DNA of 64,000 bases from Prochlorococcus sp. AG-363-C20 (GTDB taxonomy: Bacteria; Cyanobacteriota; Cyanobacteriia; PCC-6307; Cyanobiaceae): NCBI GenBank assembly GCA_003280295.1, contig QCFI01000001.1:78400-142399 (forward strand), given 5' to 3'. The translations under genes were made by a program, and so were the position numbers. Shown here piece by piece: positions 41,149 to 49,761 of this stretch. Below the pieces are notes generated by a model. The model worked only from the letters and a program-made list of their open reading frames with translations, had not been told where the DNA came from and did not search any database. Every line of letters begins with the position of its first letter. Within the stretch, counting starts at the first letter, position 1.

Positions 41149-41697
41149 ATGACTCAATCATCAGCCTCTTCACCTAATGCTTCTAACCAAACGGTTGATG
41201 TATCGCCATTGAAAACTACAACTAAATCTTCTCAAAGTTCTAACAAGCCTGTTCAGTCTTCTAGAGGTGTTACTTCTAAAGTAAGCGAAGATAAACCTGC
41301 AAAGGGGTCTTCTTCCACAAAAGTTGGGAGGGTATCTAATGATAAAAATGGTACTCCAGGAGGCATTTCAAAGCTCTCTTCAGGAGACGTAATTAAGATT
41401 AACTATGGCATAGCTCTTGGGATGATTGAAACGAGAGGTATGGTTCCTGCTATTGAGGCTGCCGATGCGATGACAAAAGCGGCAGAAGTGACACTTGTCT
41501 CAAAGGAATATGTTGGTGGTGGTTATGTCACAGTGATGGTTCGAGGAGAGACAGGTGCTGTTAATGCCTCTGTCCGCTCAGGTGCAGATGCGTGTGAGCG
41601 TGTTGGTGATGGCCTTGTTGCCGCACACATTATTGCGAGACCCCACCAAGAGGTTGAACCTGTTTTAGTGGCGAGTGGGGCTAAACGTCGCTACTAG
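41149..41697 (+). CDS. csoS1E: Carboxysome shell protein CsoS1E (BMC with long N-terminal extension)
   Basis: 182 residues. The last 95 are a BMC domain nearly identical to CsoS1 (GIALGMIETRGMVPAIEAADAMTKAAEV), differing at a few positions such as TLVSKEY for RLIGREF. The first 80 or so are Ser/Thr/Lys-rich and probably disordered, unlike the normal shell proteins. The family occurs in a subset of alpha-cyanobacteria; a minor shell hexamer with an interior tether is a reasonable idea. It lies 47 bases after csoS4B. Confidence 0.88.
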   Translation: MTQSSASSPNASNQTVDVSPLKTTTKSSQSSNKPVQSSRGVTSKVSEDKPAKGSSSTKVGRVSNDKNGTPGGISKLSSGDVIKINYGIALGMIETRGMVPAIEAADAMTKAAEVTLVSKEYVGGGYVTVMVRGETGAVNASVRSGADACERVGDGLVAAHIIARPHQEVEPVLVASGAKRRY

Positions 41698-41788
41698 TTG
41701 CTTTGACTTTTAAATATTGTTTGATATTTTTGATGTGATCAATTTTGTAATTGCTCAAGGTTCGTTTAAGTAATTGAAGATTTTTTAG

Positions 41789-42040
41789 ATGACTCAATGG
41801 GATCAAAGGAAGCGCCCTATTCGTCTTGAAAGACGAATAGAGTTTGATACTTATGAAGCAACTCGGAAATTTCTTGATGATCTTGGAGAATTGAGTGAAT
41901 CAAAAAAGATTTACCCAGACATAAGTTTTGGTAAAGATTACGTAAATATCACTTTACGTCCGGAGAGTGAGGAAAAAGATGCCCCATTAACTGATCTCGA
42001 ATACAAATTTGCTGCTCAGATAGATGGAATCCTCGATTGA
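41789..42040 (+). CDS. Pterin-4a-carbinolamine-dehydratase-like protein (acRAF type)
   Basis: 83 residues. The fold signature of the DCoH/PCD family can be followed ([44 protein letters not shown]), but the catalytic His-His-Pro is replaced by Tyr-Pro-Asp. A dehydratase role is therefore unlikely. Proteins like this next to alpha-carboxysome genes are known as acRAF, a Rubisco assembly factor. Its end overlaps the cbbX start by 17 bases. Confidence 0.85.
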   Translation: MTQWDQRKRPIRLERRIEFDTYEATRKFLDDLGELSESKKIYPDISFGKDYVNITLRPESEEKDAPLTDLEYKFAAQIDGILD

Positions 42041-42932
42041 CCTCTCTGCTGAATATGTTGAGTCGGGCGTGGCGAATGTACTCGCTCAGTTAGATCTTGA
42101 ATTAGTTGGATTAATACCAGTTAAGACGCGTATAAAAGAAATTGCGGCCCTTTTGTTAGTTGAAAGAGCTAGGCAAATTTTAGATCTTGCGACTAAAAAG
42201 CCTGTCCTTCATATGTCTTTTACAGGTCGCCCTGGTACAGGGAAGACTACTGTTGCTCAAAGGATTTCACAAATATTGCATAAGCTTGGGTATTTGCGTA
42301 AGGGGCATGTTGTCACAGTTACTAGGGATGATCTTGTTGGACAATATGTGGGACATACTGCTCCTAAAACAAAAGAGATTATCAAGCGAGCACAGGGAGG
42401 TGTGCTGTTTATCGATGAGGCTTACTACCTTTATAAACCTGGAAATGAAAGAGATTACGGAGCAGAGGCTATTGAAATTTTATTGCAGGATATGGAGGAG
42501 CAAAGAGATGGTTTCTTGGTGATTTTTGCAGGATATAAAGATCAAATGGAAACTTTTTATAGGTCTAACCCAGGCCTTTATTCGCGTGTCGCACATCATA
42601 TTGATTTTCCTGATTACACTAATGAAGAATTAATGCAAATAGCTAGTTTGTTTTTAGCTGAACAAAACTATTCTTTTAATTTAGAAGCTAAAATCAGTTT
42701 TGAAAACTATATCGAACGTAGACGTAACCTTCCTTTTTTTGCTAATGCCCGCTCAATTCGTAATGCTATTGATCGAATACGTCTAAGGCAGGCTAATCGA
42801 CTTTTTTCTAGAAAGGGTGAAAAATTGACTAGAGAAGACCTTATGACTATTGAGGAATCTGATGTTAAGGCGAGCAGAGTTTTCTTGGGTGAGGTGGAGG
42901 GCCATGATTTGGCTACACCACAAAAGAAATGA
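42024..42932 (+). CDS. cbbX: Rubisco activase CbbX (AAA+)
   Basis: 302 residues. Walker A in [14 protein letters not shown], the pore-loop region [17 protein letters not shown], Walker B in [15 protein letters not shown], and a sensor segment [20 protein letters not shown], all of the CbbX/CfxQ kind. It remodels inhibited Form I Rubisco by pulling on the large subunit tail, removing bound inhibitory sugar phosphates. It ends the carboxysome operon and converges on the next small gene (18-base gap). Confidence 0.93.
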   Translation: MESSIDLSAEYVESGVANVLAQLDLELVGLIPVKTRIKEIAALLLVERARQILDLATKKPVLHMSFTGRPGTGKTTVAQRISQILHKLGYLRKGHVVTVTRDDLVGQYVGHTAPKTKEIIKRAQGGVLFIDEAYYLYKPGNERDYGAEAIEILLQDMEEQRDGFLVIFAGYKDQMETFYRSNPGLYSRVAHHIDFPDYTNEELMQIASLFLAEQNYSFNLEAKISFENYIERRRNLPFFANARSIRNAIDRIRLRQANRLFSRKGEKLTREDLMTIEESDVKASRVFLGEVEGHDLATPQKK

Positions 42933-42950
42933 TTTTAAAAATACTTGTTG

Positions 42951-43193
42951 TCAAATGCTTGAACCGTTTTCTTCTTTGGGTTGTTCGAGGTCCCGTTTAA
43001 TTAAGACCATGAGATAAGAGGGAGCCTTGTAACGACCAGGTAGGCATCTATTAAGAGTCTCCAGGTGGCTCCAGCAAACTGTACGCTGGATTTCCTTAGC
43101 ACTGCGCCCTTCTTGCAAAAGGCGCCTAAGGGCTTTGCAATACAGCGGATAGCCAGCCTCGAGTTCCCCAATGGTCAGCTTGGCCGCAGGCAT
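42951..43193 (-). CDS. Small DUF3136-like protein
   Basis: About 80 residues from ATG 43193 (MPAAKLTIGELEAGYPLYCKALRRLL); the track's TTG start lies four codons upstream. The conserved-looking centre AKEIQRTVCWSHLETLNRCLPGRYKAPSYL resembles the picocyanobacterial DUF3136 family, whose function is unknown. Helical, possibly DNA-binding. A 15-base palindrome-like sequence (AATTAGA-G-TCTAATT, 43204-43218) lies about 11 bases upstream of the start. Confidence 0.7.
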   Translation of the reverse strand: MPAAKLTIGELEAGYPLYCKALRRLLQEGRSAKEIQRTVCWSHLETLNRCLPGRYKAPSYLMVLIKRDLEQPKEENGSSI

Positions 43194-43203
43194 GATTAGT
43201 CGC

Positions 43204-43218
43204 AATTAGAGTCTAATT
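43204..43218. promoter_or_regulatory. Palindrome upstream of the DUF3136-like gene
   Basis: AATTAGA-G-TCTAATT is a perfect inverted repeat with a one-base centre, placed 11 bases before the start codon of the small gene on the minus strand. It may be an operator for a dimeric regulator. AT-rich, so chance cannot be excluded. Confidence 0.3.
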
Positions 43219-43428
43219 TAGACAATCATCGGTCCGCATAGGAAAGTGGTAATTTTCTGGAATGGTATTTGATGGGGTAATAGCCCTCTGATTTGTTCTA
43301 TAACGGGAAATTCTGATAGAAGTGACTTTGTACTTTATTAACGATTGTTGTTCCTTCAATGCTTTCTAGGTGTAAGCCATCTTTAGGAGATGCCTTTTGA
43401 ATGAGATTTAATTAGCTGCTGAGCATTT

Positions 43429-43833
43429 TTAATTTCTATTAAGGCATGCAATGCAATCAATTTCTATTCGCGCGCCTTTAGGTAAGGCTGCTACTTCAAC
43501 GCAAGCTCTTGCGGGGCTTATTCCATCCATAAATGTTTTTGCATAAATTGTGTTGACTTTTTCGAAATCATTTAGATCAATTAGATAGATGGTCGTTTTT
43601 ACAACTTCAGTAGTTGAAGACCCTGCTTCCTTTAATACAGCCTTTAAGTTGTTAATTACTTGATATGTCTCTGCTTCTATATCCCCTTCTCCAACTAATA
43701 GACCAGTTGATGGATCAAGTGGTATTTGGCCTGAACAGTAAAGCCAATTATCAATAAGTACTGCCTGGCTATATGGTCCTACTGGGGCCGGGGCAGATTT
43801 CGTAAAAATCGCTTTTGGAGAGAAAGAACTCAT
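43429..43833 (-). CDS. ridA: RidA/YjgF-family enamine/imine deaminase
   Basis: 134 residues. Typical sequence runs from APAPVGPYSQAVLIDNWLYCSGQIPLDP to the active-site arginine in SPARACVEVAALPKGARIEIDCIA. It hydrolyses reactive enamines/imines released by PLP enzymes such as threonine dehydratase. A single-gene unit on the minus strand, with about 165 bases to gloB on one side. Confidence 0.94.
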   Translation of the reverse strand: MSSFSPKAIFTKSAPAPVGPYSQAVLIDNWLYCSGQIPLDPSTGLLVGEGDIEAETYQVINNLKAVLKEAGSSTTEVVKTTIYLIDLNDFEKVNTIYAKTFMDGISPARACVEVAALPKGARIEIDCIACLNRN

Positions 43834-43997
43834 AGCGATGAGGTGATGTTAGTTTTAAATATATATAGCCTAATGCATATTATAAAACTTGCTTCTTGAT
43901 TGAATCAAAAAAACATCATAATCCTTTTCTTTTGCTCGTATTTGCTTGATTTAGCCTTCGCCGTCTTTTAATTGTATTACCTTTAATATTATCATTT

Positions 43998-44759
43998 TTA
44001 CCCTTTCCAGCTGTCTTTGTTAAGACGTAGCCTCTTGAACTCTTCAATGGTTTTTGCACGAATAAATAAATTGCTTTTTCTTTCCTCTGCTATGTTTGTT
44101 GGAAGAGTTAAGTGACCATTTCTTCTTATTTTTTTTACTTTTTCAAGTCTTTCTTTGATCGATAAGTCTTTTGGAAATATTGAATTTGCCCATCGAAGAT
44201 TGTCTTCTGTGTATTCATGGGCGCAATAGATTTGAGTGTCTTCAGGTAGCTTATTAATGCGTTGTAAGGCTCTATACATTTCTTCAGGTGTTCCTTCAAA
44301 AATACGACCGCAACCTGCTCCAAATAATGTGTCTCCGCAAAAAAGTGTAGGTTTGCATGAGGATTCATTTTTTGAAGGAATGTAGTAAGCAAGATGGCAT
44401 TTTGTATGTCCAGCAACATCTAAAACCTTTATTTGACATCCCATTAGAGAAAGTTCATCTTCACTGGTGACAGAAATAGTTTGGAATGGGATTCGATTGA
44501 GATCAGCTTTAGATGCCACTACAACTGAGTTAGGCCATTCATTTAATAGGCTTTTTGTTCCTCCAATGTGGTCATCATGATGGTGAGTTTGAAGTATTCC
44601 TATTAGCTTTAGATTCCGCCTCTTTAGCCATGCTTCCACTGGCCCTGCAATTGATGGATCAATTGCTATGGCTTGACTTCCTCTAACCCATACCCAGATG
44701 ATGTTGTCTTTTAAAACAGGAATCCCATGTATTGAGTAACTGTTTTTTTTGTAGTACAT
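43998..44759 (-). CDS. gloB: Hydroxyacylglutathione hydrolase (glyoxalase II)
   Basis: 253 residues, metallo-beta-lactamase fold. Metal ligands are in LQTHHHDDHIGG, DVAGHTKCHLAYY, FCGDTLFGAGCGRIFEG and CAHEYTEDNLRWA. It hydrolyses S-lactoylglutathione to lactate and glutathione, the second step in methylglyoxal disposal. Divergent from hisG, with 50 bases between the starts. Confidence 0.94.
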   Translation of the reverse strand: MYYKKNSYSIHGIPVLKDNIIWVWVRGSQAIAIDPSIAGPVEAWLKRRNLKLIGILQTHHHDDHIGGTKSLLNEWPNSVVVASKADLNRIPFQTISVTSEDELSLMGCQIKVLDVAGHTKCHLAYYIPSKNESSCKPTLFCGDTLFGAGCGRIFEGTPEEMYRALQRINKLPEDTQIYCAHEYTEDNLRWANSIFPKDLSIKERLEKVKKIRRNGHLTLPTNIAEERKSNLFIRAKTIEEFKRLRLNKDSWKG

Positions 44760-44809
44760 AGCTTTTGAAGGAAGGCAAATCGTTAAAGTTCTAGTCGGTG
44801 GATTAATTC

Positions 44810-45466
44810 ATGATCACAGTTGCATTAGCTAAAGGAGCTTTGTTGAAGGATTCTGTATCCCGCTTTGCGAAGGCAGGACTTGATTTTTCAACAGTATTAG
44901 AATCGGAGAATCGCCAGTTAATGGTTCCTTCTCTTTGTGGTCGTGCTAAAGCACTTCTTGTAAGAAATGGAGATGTGCCTGTTTATGTTGCCTATGGTCA
45001 AGCTCAGTTAGGCGTTGTTGGCTTTGACGTTCTTAGAGAGCAGCAAATGCCAGTTGCTCATTTGGTTGATCTCGGCTTTGGTGATTGTCATATGGCTGTG
45101 GCTGTGAAGCAAAATAGTGGTTATTTGAAGGCTATTGATTTGCCTCCGCATTGCAGGGTCGCAAGCAAATTTACACATTGCGCAAGAACATTTTTTAACG
45201 AGATTGATCTTCCAGTTGAATTAGTTCACTTAACTGGTTCTGTGGAACTTGGTCCAATCACCGGTATGGCAGAAGCTATTGTCGACTTAGTCGCTTCGGG
45301 TCGTACTCTTCGTGATAATGGATTAGTAGCCATTGAAGAGCTTTTTTATTCAACCGCTCGATTGGTTGGGAATCCTCTGGCTTTGCGGTTAGATCGTGGG
45401 GAGCTTCAAGGAATTGTTGAATCAATTCGTGCTAATAGACCTGTTTTGCCTGAGCTTTTTTGTTAA
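44810..45466 (+). CDS. hisG: ATP phosphoribosyltransferase, short form
   Basis: 218 residues, the short HisG type that lacks the C-terminal regulatory domain and needs HisZ as a partner (not in this window). Features: [31 protein letters not shown], and the PRPP loop [18 protein letters not shown]. It starts histidine synthesis by joining ATP and PRPP. Its TAA overlaps the ATG of the ABC transporter by one base. Confidence 0.95.
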   Translation: MITVALAKGALLKDSVSRFAKAGLDFSTVLESENRQLMVPSLCGRAKALLVRNGDVPVYVAYGQAQLGVVGFDVLREQQMPVAHLVDLGFGDCHMAVAVKQNSGYLKAIDLPPHCRVASKFTHCARTFFNEIDLPVELVHLTGSVELGPITGMAEAIVDLVASGRTLRDNGLVAIEELFYSTARLVGNPLALRLDRGELQGIVESIRANRPVLPELFC

Positions 45467-47265
45467 TGGCCTCAAATGATTTACAGAGGATAAAGCGCTT
45501 AGGACGTTATCTTCGACAAGATAAAAAAAGGCTTTTAATAATCCTTTTAATTCTTGCTCCTGTTGCTTTTGCCGGGGCTATTCAGCCCCTTTTGGTTGGT
45601 CAGGCTATAAGCGTTTTAAGGGGTGAGGCAACTATTGATTTCTTGAATGATTTACCACTCAGATCTGCGATAAGACTGTTGACAAGTGGCTTGCTGATTT
45701 CGGTACTTCTTAGATTGGTTTTGCAGGGCTATCAGACCTACAACATTCAGGCAGTGGGTCAAAGGCTTACTGCTCGAATTAGAGAGGATCTTTTCTTGCA
45801 TGCTATGGCCCTGTCATTACGTTTTCATGACAGAATGCCTGTTGGGAAATTGTTAACTCGTCTCACCAGTGATGTGGATGCTTTAGCGGAAGTGTTTGGG
45901 AGTGGAGCTGTTGGTGTTCTTGCTGATGTAGTGAGCCTTATTGTTATAGCAATTACAATGGTTTTAGTTGATTGGCGGCTAGGAATATTGCTTTTGATTA
46001 CTCAAGTACCTGTTACACTTTTAATTCTTTGGTTACAAAAAAGATATAGAAGAGCTAATTACAGAGTTAGAGAAGAACTGTCTCAATTGAATGCAGATTT
46101 CCAAGAAAATCTTCAAGGACTTGAGGTTGTTCAAATGTTTCGAAGGGAGGCTCTTAATGGCCATAAGTTCAATAAAACAGGGATGGTTTATAGACAAGCT
46201 GTTAATGGGACTATCTTTTACGATAGTAGTATTTCTGCATTCATTGAATGGGTCTCATTAGCTGCAGTTGCGCTAGTTCTTGCATTGGGTGGATGGATGG
46301 TAACAGCTGGCATTATGGGTCTAGGAACACTTACAACTTTTATTCTTTATTCACAGAGATTATTTGAACCCCTTCGTCAATTGGCGGAACGCTTTACACA
46401 GATTCAAGGTGGCTTAACAGCTGTAGAAAGAATTGGTGAGCTATTAGAAGAAAGAGTAGAAATTACTGATAAAAGTAAATTTAATGAACCAATCTACCCT
46501 AGTAAAGAAAATCATAGTAGACCTGAATTAGGAGAAGTTATTTTTGATAATGTTAGTTTTTCTTATCGTCATGATGAGCCAATACTACAAGAACTAAATT
46601 TTAGAATTGCGCCAGGTGAAAATGTTGCAATTGTGGGGCCTACTGGCTCCGGGAAAACGACGTTAATTAGATTACTTTGTAGATTGTATGAGCCTCAAAA
46701 GGGAAGGATTTTTATCGATGGGCAAGATATTAGAAATATTCCTATTCCTTACTTACGCCGGCAATTAGGTGTGGTACTACAGGATACTTTTTTGTTTAGT
46801 GGAAATGTTGCAGATAATCTGCGCTTGGATAAGTCAATTGATGATGATAGGTTGATAGAAATCTGCAGAGATCTTGGTCTAGAGAGCTTACTTAATAGGT
46901 TGCCAAGAGGTTTGCATACTGAGTTAAGAGAACGAGGGGGGAATCTTTCCTCAGGTGAACGCCAATTGTTATCAGTCGCAAGAGTGGCTATTCGTAATCC
47001 AAGTGTTCTAATAATGGATGAAGCAACAGCTTTTATGGATCCTTCAACGGAAGCTACGTTACAAAGAGATTTAGACCGATTACTTGAAAAAAGAACAGCA
47101 TTGGTAATTGCTCATAGACTTGCAACTGTTGAATCAGCCGATCGAATTCTCGTTCTCAGAAGAGGAAGGCTTATCGAACAAGGTACTCATAAAGAACTTC
47201 GAGAACTTGGTGGACTTTATTCGCAGTTGGCAGACTTGCAAGAACGTGGTCTTGCGAAACTTTGA
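45466..47265 (+). CDS. ABC transporter, fused permease and ATPase (MsbA/exporter type)
   Basis: About 599 residues from ATG 45466. Six membrane spans (residues 20-310) are followed by an ATPase domain: Walker A GPTGSGKTTLIRLL, Q-loop, signature NLSSGERQLLSVAR, Walker B VLIMDEATAFMD and H-loop IAHRL. It works as a dimer that exports lipids, peptides or drugs. Coupling to hisG by a TAATG overlap is genomic packing, not a functional clue. The cargo is unknown. Confidence 0.92.
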   Translation: MASNDLQRIKRLGRYLRQDKKRLLIILLILAPVAFAGAIQPLLVGQAISVLRGEATIDFLNDLPLRSAIRLLTSGLLISVLLRLVLQGYQTYNIQAVGQRLTARIREDLFLHAMALSLRFHDRMPVGKLLTRLTSDVDALAEVFGSGAVGVLADVVSLIVIAITMVLVDWRLGILLLITQVPVTLLILWLQKRYRRANYRVREELSQLNADFQENLQGLEVVQMFRREALNGHKFNKTGMVYRQAVNGTIFYDSSISAFIEWVSLAAVALVLALGGWMVTAGIMGLGTLTTFILYSQRLFEPLRQLAERFTQIQGGLTAVERIGELLEERVEITDKSKFNEPIYPSKENHSRPELGEVIFDNVSFSYRHDEPILQELNFRIAPGENVAIVGPTGSGKTTLIRLLCRLYEPQKGRIFIDGQDIRNIPIPYLRRQLGVVLQDTFLFSGNVADNLRLDKSIDDDRLIEICRDLGLESLLNRLPRGLHTELRERGGNLSSGERQLLSVARVAIRNPSVLIMDEATAFMDPSTEATLQRDLDRLLEKRTALVIAHRLATVESADRILVLRRGRLIEQGTHKELRELGGLYSQLADLQERGLAKL

Positions 47266-47320
47266 TCAATAATCCTCTTGGAATTATTATTCATTGAAGA
47301 ACAAGTAGTAGTGACTATTT

Positions 47321-47821
47321 TTGATTAGCTTGTCTCTAACAACTGAAGAGCTCATCGATGCTTATGGTGAAGGCGCATGTGAATGTCCTTCCCCTAATGC
47401 GCAAATGTCTCTTGTTTTTAGTCAATCAAGATCTTTTGATTTGGTTGAGCTTGAACAGTTGCTCCAGGCTGTTGGATGGAGTCAAAGGCCATTTAGAAAG
47501 GTGCGAATGGCTCTTGATAACAGTTTACTGAAGGTAGGTTTATGGCAGCATGATCCAAGTTTCCCAAGACTGATCGGTTTTGCGAGGTGTACTGGAGATG
47601 GTGTTCTTGAAGCAACTGTATGGGATGTTGCAATACACCCTCTTTATCAGGGGTTTGGACTAGGTAAACAATTAATGGATTATGTAAATAAATCGCTTCG
47701 AAATTTAGGGATACGAAGAATTACATTGTTTGCAGATCCAGGTGTGGTTTCATTTTATTTGAGTCAAGGGTGGCTACTTGAGCCTAAAGGACATCGATGT
47801 GCTTTTTGGTACGCTAATTAA
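47321..47821 (+). CDS. GNAT-family N-acetyltransferase
   Basis: 166 residues from TTG 47321; a start at TTG 47330 is also possible and no ATG exists before the fold. GNAT motif A is VAIHPLYQGFGLGKQLMDYV (acetyl-CoA pyrophosphate loop), followed by the IRRITLFADPGVVSFYLSQGW motif B region. The substrate is unknown. It sits 55 bases after the ABC transporter gene and may be co-transcribed. Confidence 0.85.
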   Translation: MISLSLTTEELIDAYGEGACECPSPNAQMSLVFSQSRSFDLVELEQLLQAVGWSQRPFRKVRMALDNSLLKVGLWQHDPSFPRLIGFARCTGDGVLEATVWDVAIHPLYQGFGLGKQLMDYVNKSLRNLGIRRITLFADPGVVSFYLSQGWLLEPKGHRCAFWYAN

Positions 47822-47901
47822 TTGTTCCTAAAGAGTAGAGCTTCAGACTTCACAATTTATAAGGGTTAAGGTTAGTAAGTTTTATCTAACCAATTTCAAT
47901 T

Positions 47902-47919
47902 ACCTTTTAAATGAAAGGT
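47902..47919. terminator. Weak hairpin between convergent genes
   Basis: ACCTTT (47902-47907) pairs with AAAGGT (47914-47919); a second 6-bp repeat GGTTAG/CTAACC lies at 47870-47891. They lie between the GNAT gene and the convergent glycosyltransferase gene and may act as terminators, but both stems are short. Confidence 0.3.
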
Positions 47920-47958
47920 GAATTATCAGAATATTTATGAGACTAAATTATGATGTAA

Positions 47959-48672
47959 TTATATTCGATTTCTATAATACCTATCCGCTAAGCTCTTTGA
48001 ACTTTCTCCTTGCTTCCACCTTCGACGAAGTTGTGCATTTTCTAATGCCTTGGCAACAAAACTAACATCTTCCCAGCGTCTCCCATCACTATAGATTGGG
48101 AGCCCTAGACTTCTGATCCTTGTTTGTTTTGACAAACGTTGAATTAAATCAAGATCCTCCATTAAGTAAATAGGCTTGTAGCCCCCAACTTGTTTGTATA
48201 GGGATCTATTTATAAGTAAGCCTTGGTCACCATAGGGTCTTTGAAATAAGTTACTTCTAAGATTTACTGCTAGTTCCATTAACGAAGTGCCAATTTTGTC
48301 ACCTTGAATTTTGAAATCAAAAAACCAAGCAAAATTTTTTGAAGAGCTCTTATAAATGATTTTTTCAAGGACCTTGGGCCAATTCGCTGGGATCCTGCAG
48401 TCGGCGTGAAGGAATAGGAGCCATTCTCCTTTTGTGTGGCAAGCACCATGATGAAGTTGGGCTCCTCTACATGGTTCTGGGAGTGTAAGAAGTTTTGCGC
48501 CAGCTAGTTCAGCAATAAAAGCCGTTAGGTCTGAACTGCAAGAATCACAAACACAAATTTCTAGTAGACATGGCCAACGTTTCAGATCTGCAATTAAAAG
48601 AGGCAAGTGATTAGCCTCATTAAAACTGGGGATAACAATACTGAGTGTTTGATGTTTATTTATCCTTGCCAT
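47959..48672 (-). CDS. Family 2 glycosyltransferase, TIGR04283-like
   Basis: 237 residues of the GT-A fold: LSIVIPSFNEANHLPLLIADL at the N-terminus, the metal-binding segment LLFLHADCRIP, and RPYGDQGLLINRSLYKQVGGY, then LMEDLDLIQRLSK. This architecture and its pairing with the DUF2064 protein upstream match the TIGR04283 family, which is linked with arsenosugar synthesis in marine bacteria. The acceptor is unproven. Its start overlaps the upstream gene by 13 bases. Confidence 0.83.
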   Translation of the reverse strand: MARINKHQTLSIVIPSFNEANHLPLLIADLKRWPCLLEICVCDSCSSDLTAFIAELAGAKLLTLPEPCRGAQLHHGACHTKGEWLLFLHADCRIPANWPKVLEKIIYKSSSKNFAWFFDFKIQGDKIGTSLMELAVNLRSNLFQRPYGDQGLLINRSLYKQVGGYKPIYLMEDLDLIQRLSKQTRIRSLGLPIYSDGRRWEDVSFVAKALENAQLRRRWKQGESSKSLADRYYRNRI

Positions 48673-49313
48673 GGAGAAAGATCTTCTATTAGATCAACAT
48701 CATTTTTTTCTAGTAATAGATCATGACTAATACCTTTCTGCTTTGCTCTAAGGATTGTTTGACTCAGTACATTATTTGTACCCCATGGTATTCCATAAAA
48801 AGGCCAGTTCACAACAGGGTTGACTAGCTTTTCATTTAGGCCAAGTAACCAATACCCACCATCAAGACAAGGCCCAAGGATGATTTCATGGCTTTTTAAA
48901 GCCTCTATTGCTTTGATTAGATCAACTTGGCTAAGACTTGGAAGATCTGAACCTATGAGAATAGTGGTTCGCCCAGAACTATTGTTTGGCTGTTGTTTTT
49001 GTACTCGCAGTACTTGCTTTTTCATGCGAAGACCTAGATCACCTTCACCTTGAAGAAAAATATTTTTCAAACCTTGTCTGCTAGCCCATCTTTTGGCTGC
49101 TTTAAATGAAACACCAGAAATTGCAAATTGAATTTCTGCTAGACCTTTCCTTTCAAGTCCTTGGAGTACAGCAATTGAATGGTTGATTAATTGGATTTGG
49201 ATAGAGGCTGCCTTTCCTGAGCCAATGTTTGTTGCAAGTCTTGTTTTGCAGCGACCAGCTGCTGGCCATTTCATCATTACAATAATAACTGGCTTTTGCT
49301 TAGTAGATCCCAT
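48660..49313 (-). CDS. DUF2064 / TIGR04282-like glycosyltransferase
   Basis: About 217 residues from ATG 49313 (MGSTKQKPVIIVMMKWP); the track's longer start adds 28 residues without family character. Nucleotidyl/glycosyl-transferase features: MMKWPAAGRCKTRLA, ILIGSDLPSLSQVDL and the LGPCLDGGYWLLGL loop. It is the usual partner of the downstream TIGR04283-like protein, and the two overlap by 13 bases. A role in arsenosugar formation is suggested only by the pairing. Confidence 0.83.
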   Translation of the reverse strand: MGSTKQKPVIIVMMKWPAAGRCKTRLATNIGSGKAASIQIQLINHSIAVLQGLERKGLAEIQFAISGVSFKAAKRWASRQGLKNIFLQGEGDLGLRMKKQVLRVQKQQPNNSSGRTTILIGSDLPSLSQVDLIKAIEALKSHEIILGPCLDGGYWLLGLNEKLVNPVVNWPFYGIPWGTNNVLSQTILRAKQKGISHDLLLEKNDVDLIEDLSPWQG

Positions 49314-49761
49314 ATCCGTAGCCGACTCATTTTTTCCGTTTTGTCTATATGTTTGTAGGGATAGGAAAATTTCATTGAAACAACCTTTCGTGATCAATGT
49401 TAATCCTCAATCTTTAGGGGATTTGAATTGGTATAAACGTATTTTTGTATTTTCTCATTAGGTTGTATCAATAATTTTGATTCATCAAGAAGCTTCCTCT
49501 CCCCTCAATAATAGGAAAGTTATACCTGCCTTGAATTGGGAAGAATGTAGGGATTTGAGGATCAAGTTACTCTTCGTTTCATTTGCTTTTTTTTTGAATT
49601 AGTTGTTCAAAGCTAATTCTTCTAACCGGTTTGGGCTTTGTAACAGGAGGGATAGGTTTATATCAAATTGATTTGCCCTGAGATTCTTACTTCAATTTCT
49701 AATGAAAAAATGACCTCTTGCCAAAGAATGCTTAGATTCAATTCCCTATTTAAAACGGGTA
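49314..49761. other. Intergenic region upstream of dnaA, no gene seen
   Basis: About 450 bases between the divergent glycosyltransferase and dnaA. It should hold both promoters. I looked for DnaA boxes (TTATNCACA) and saw none here. One inverted repeat (GAATTAG-10-CTAATTC, 49596-49619) is weak. The small frame at 49183-49461 is a shadow of the minus-strand gene. Confidence 0.45.

Noticed and set aside
49596-49619. Inverted repeat GAATTAG/CTAATTC upstream of dnaA
   Set aside because: Seven AT-rich pairs with a 10-base loop and no U-tract; likely chance.
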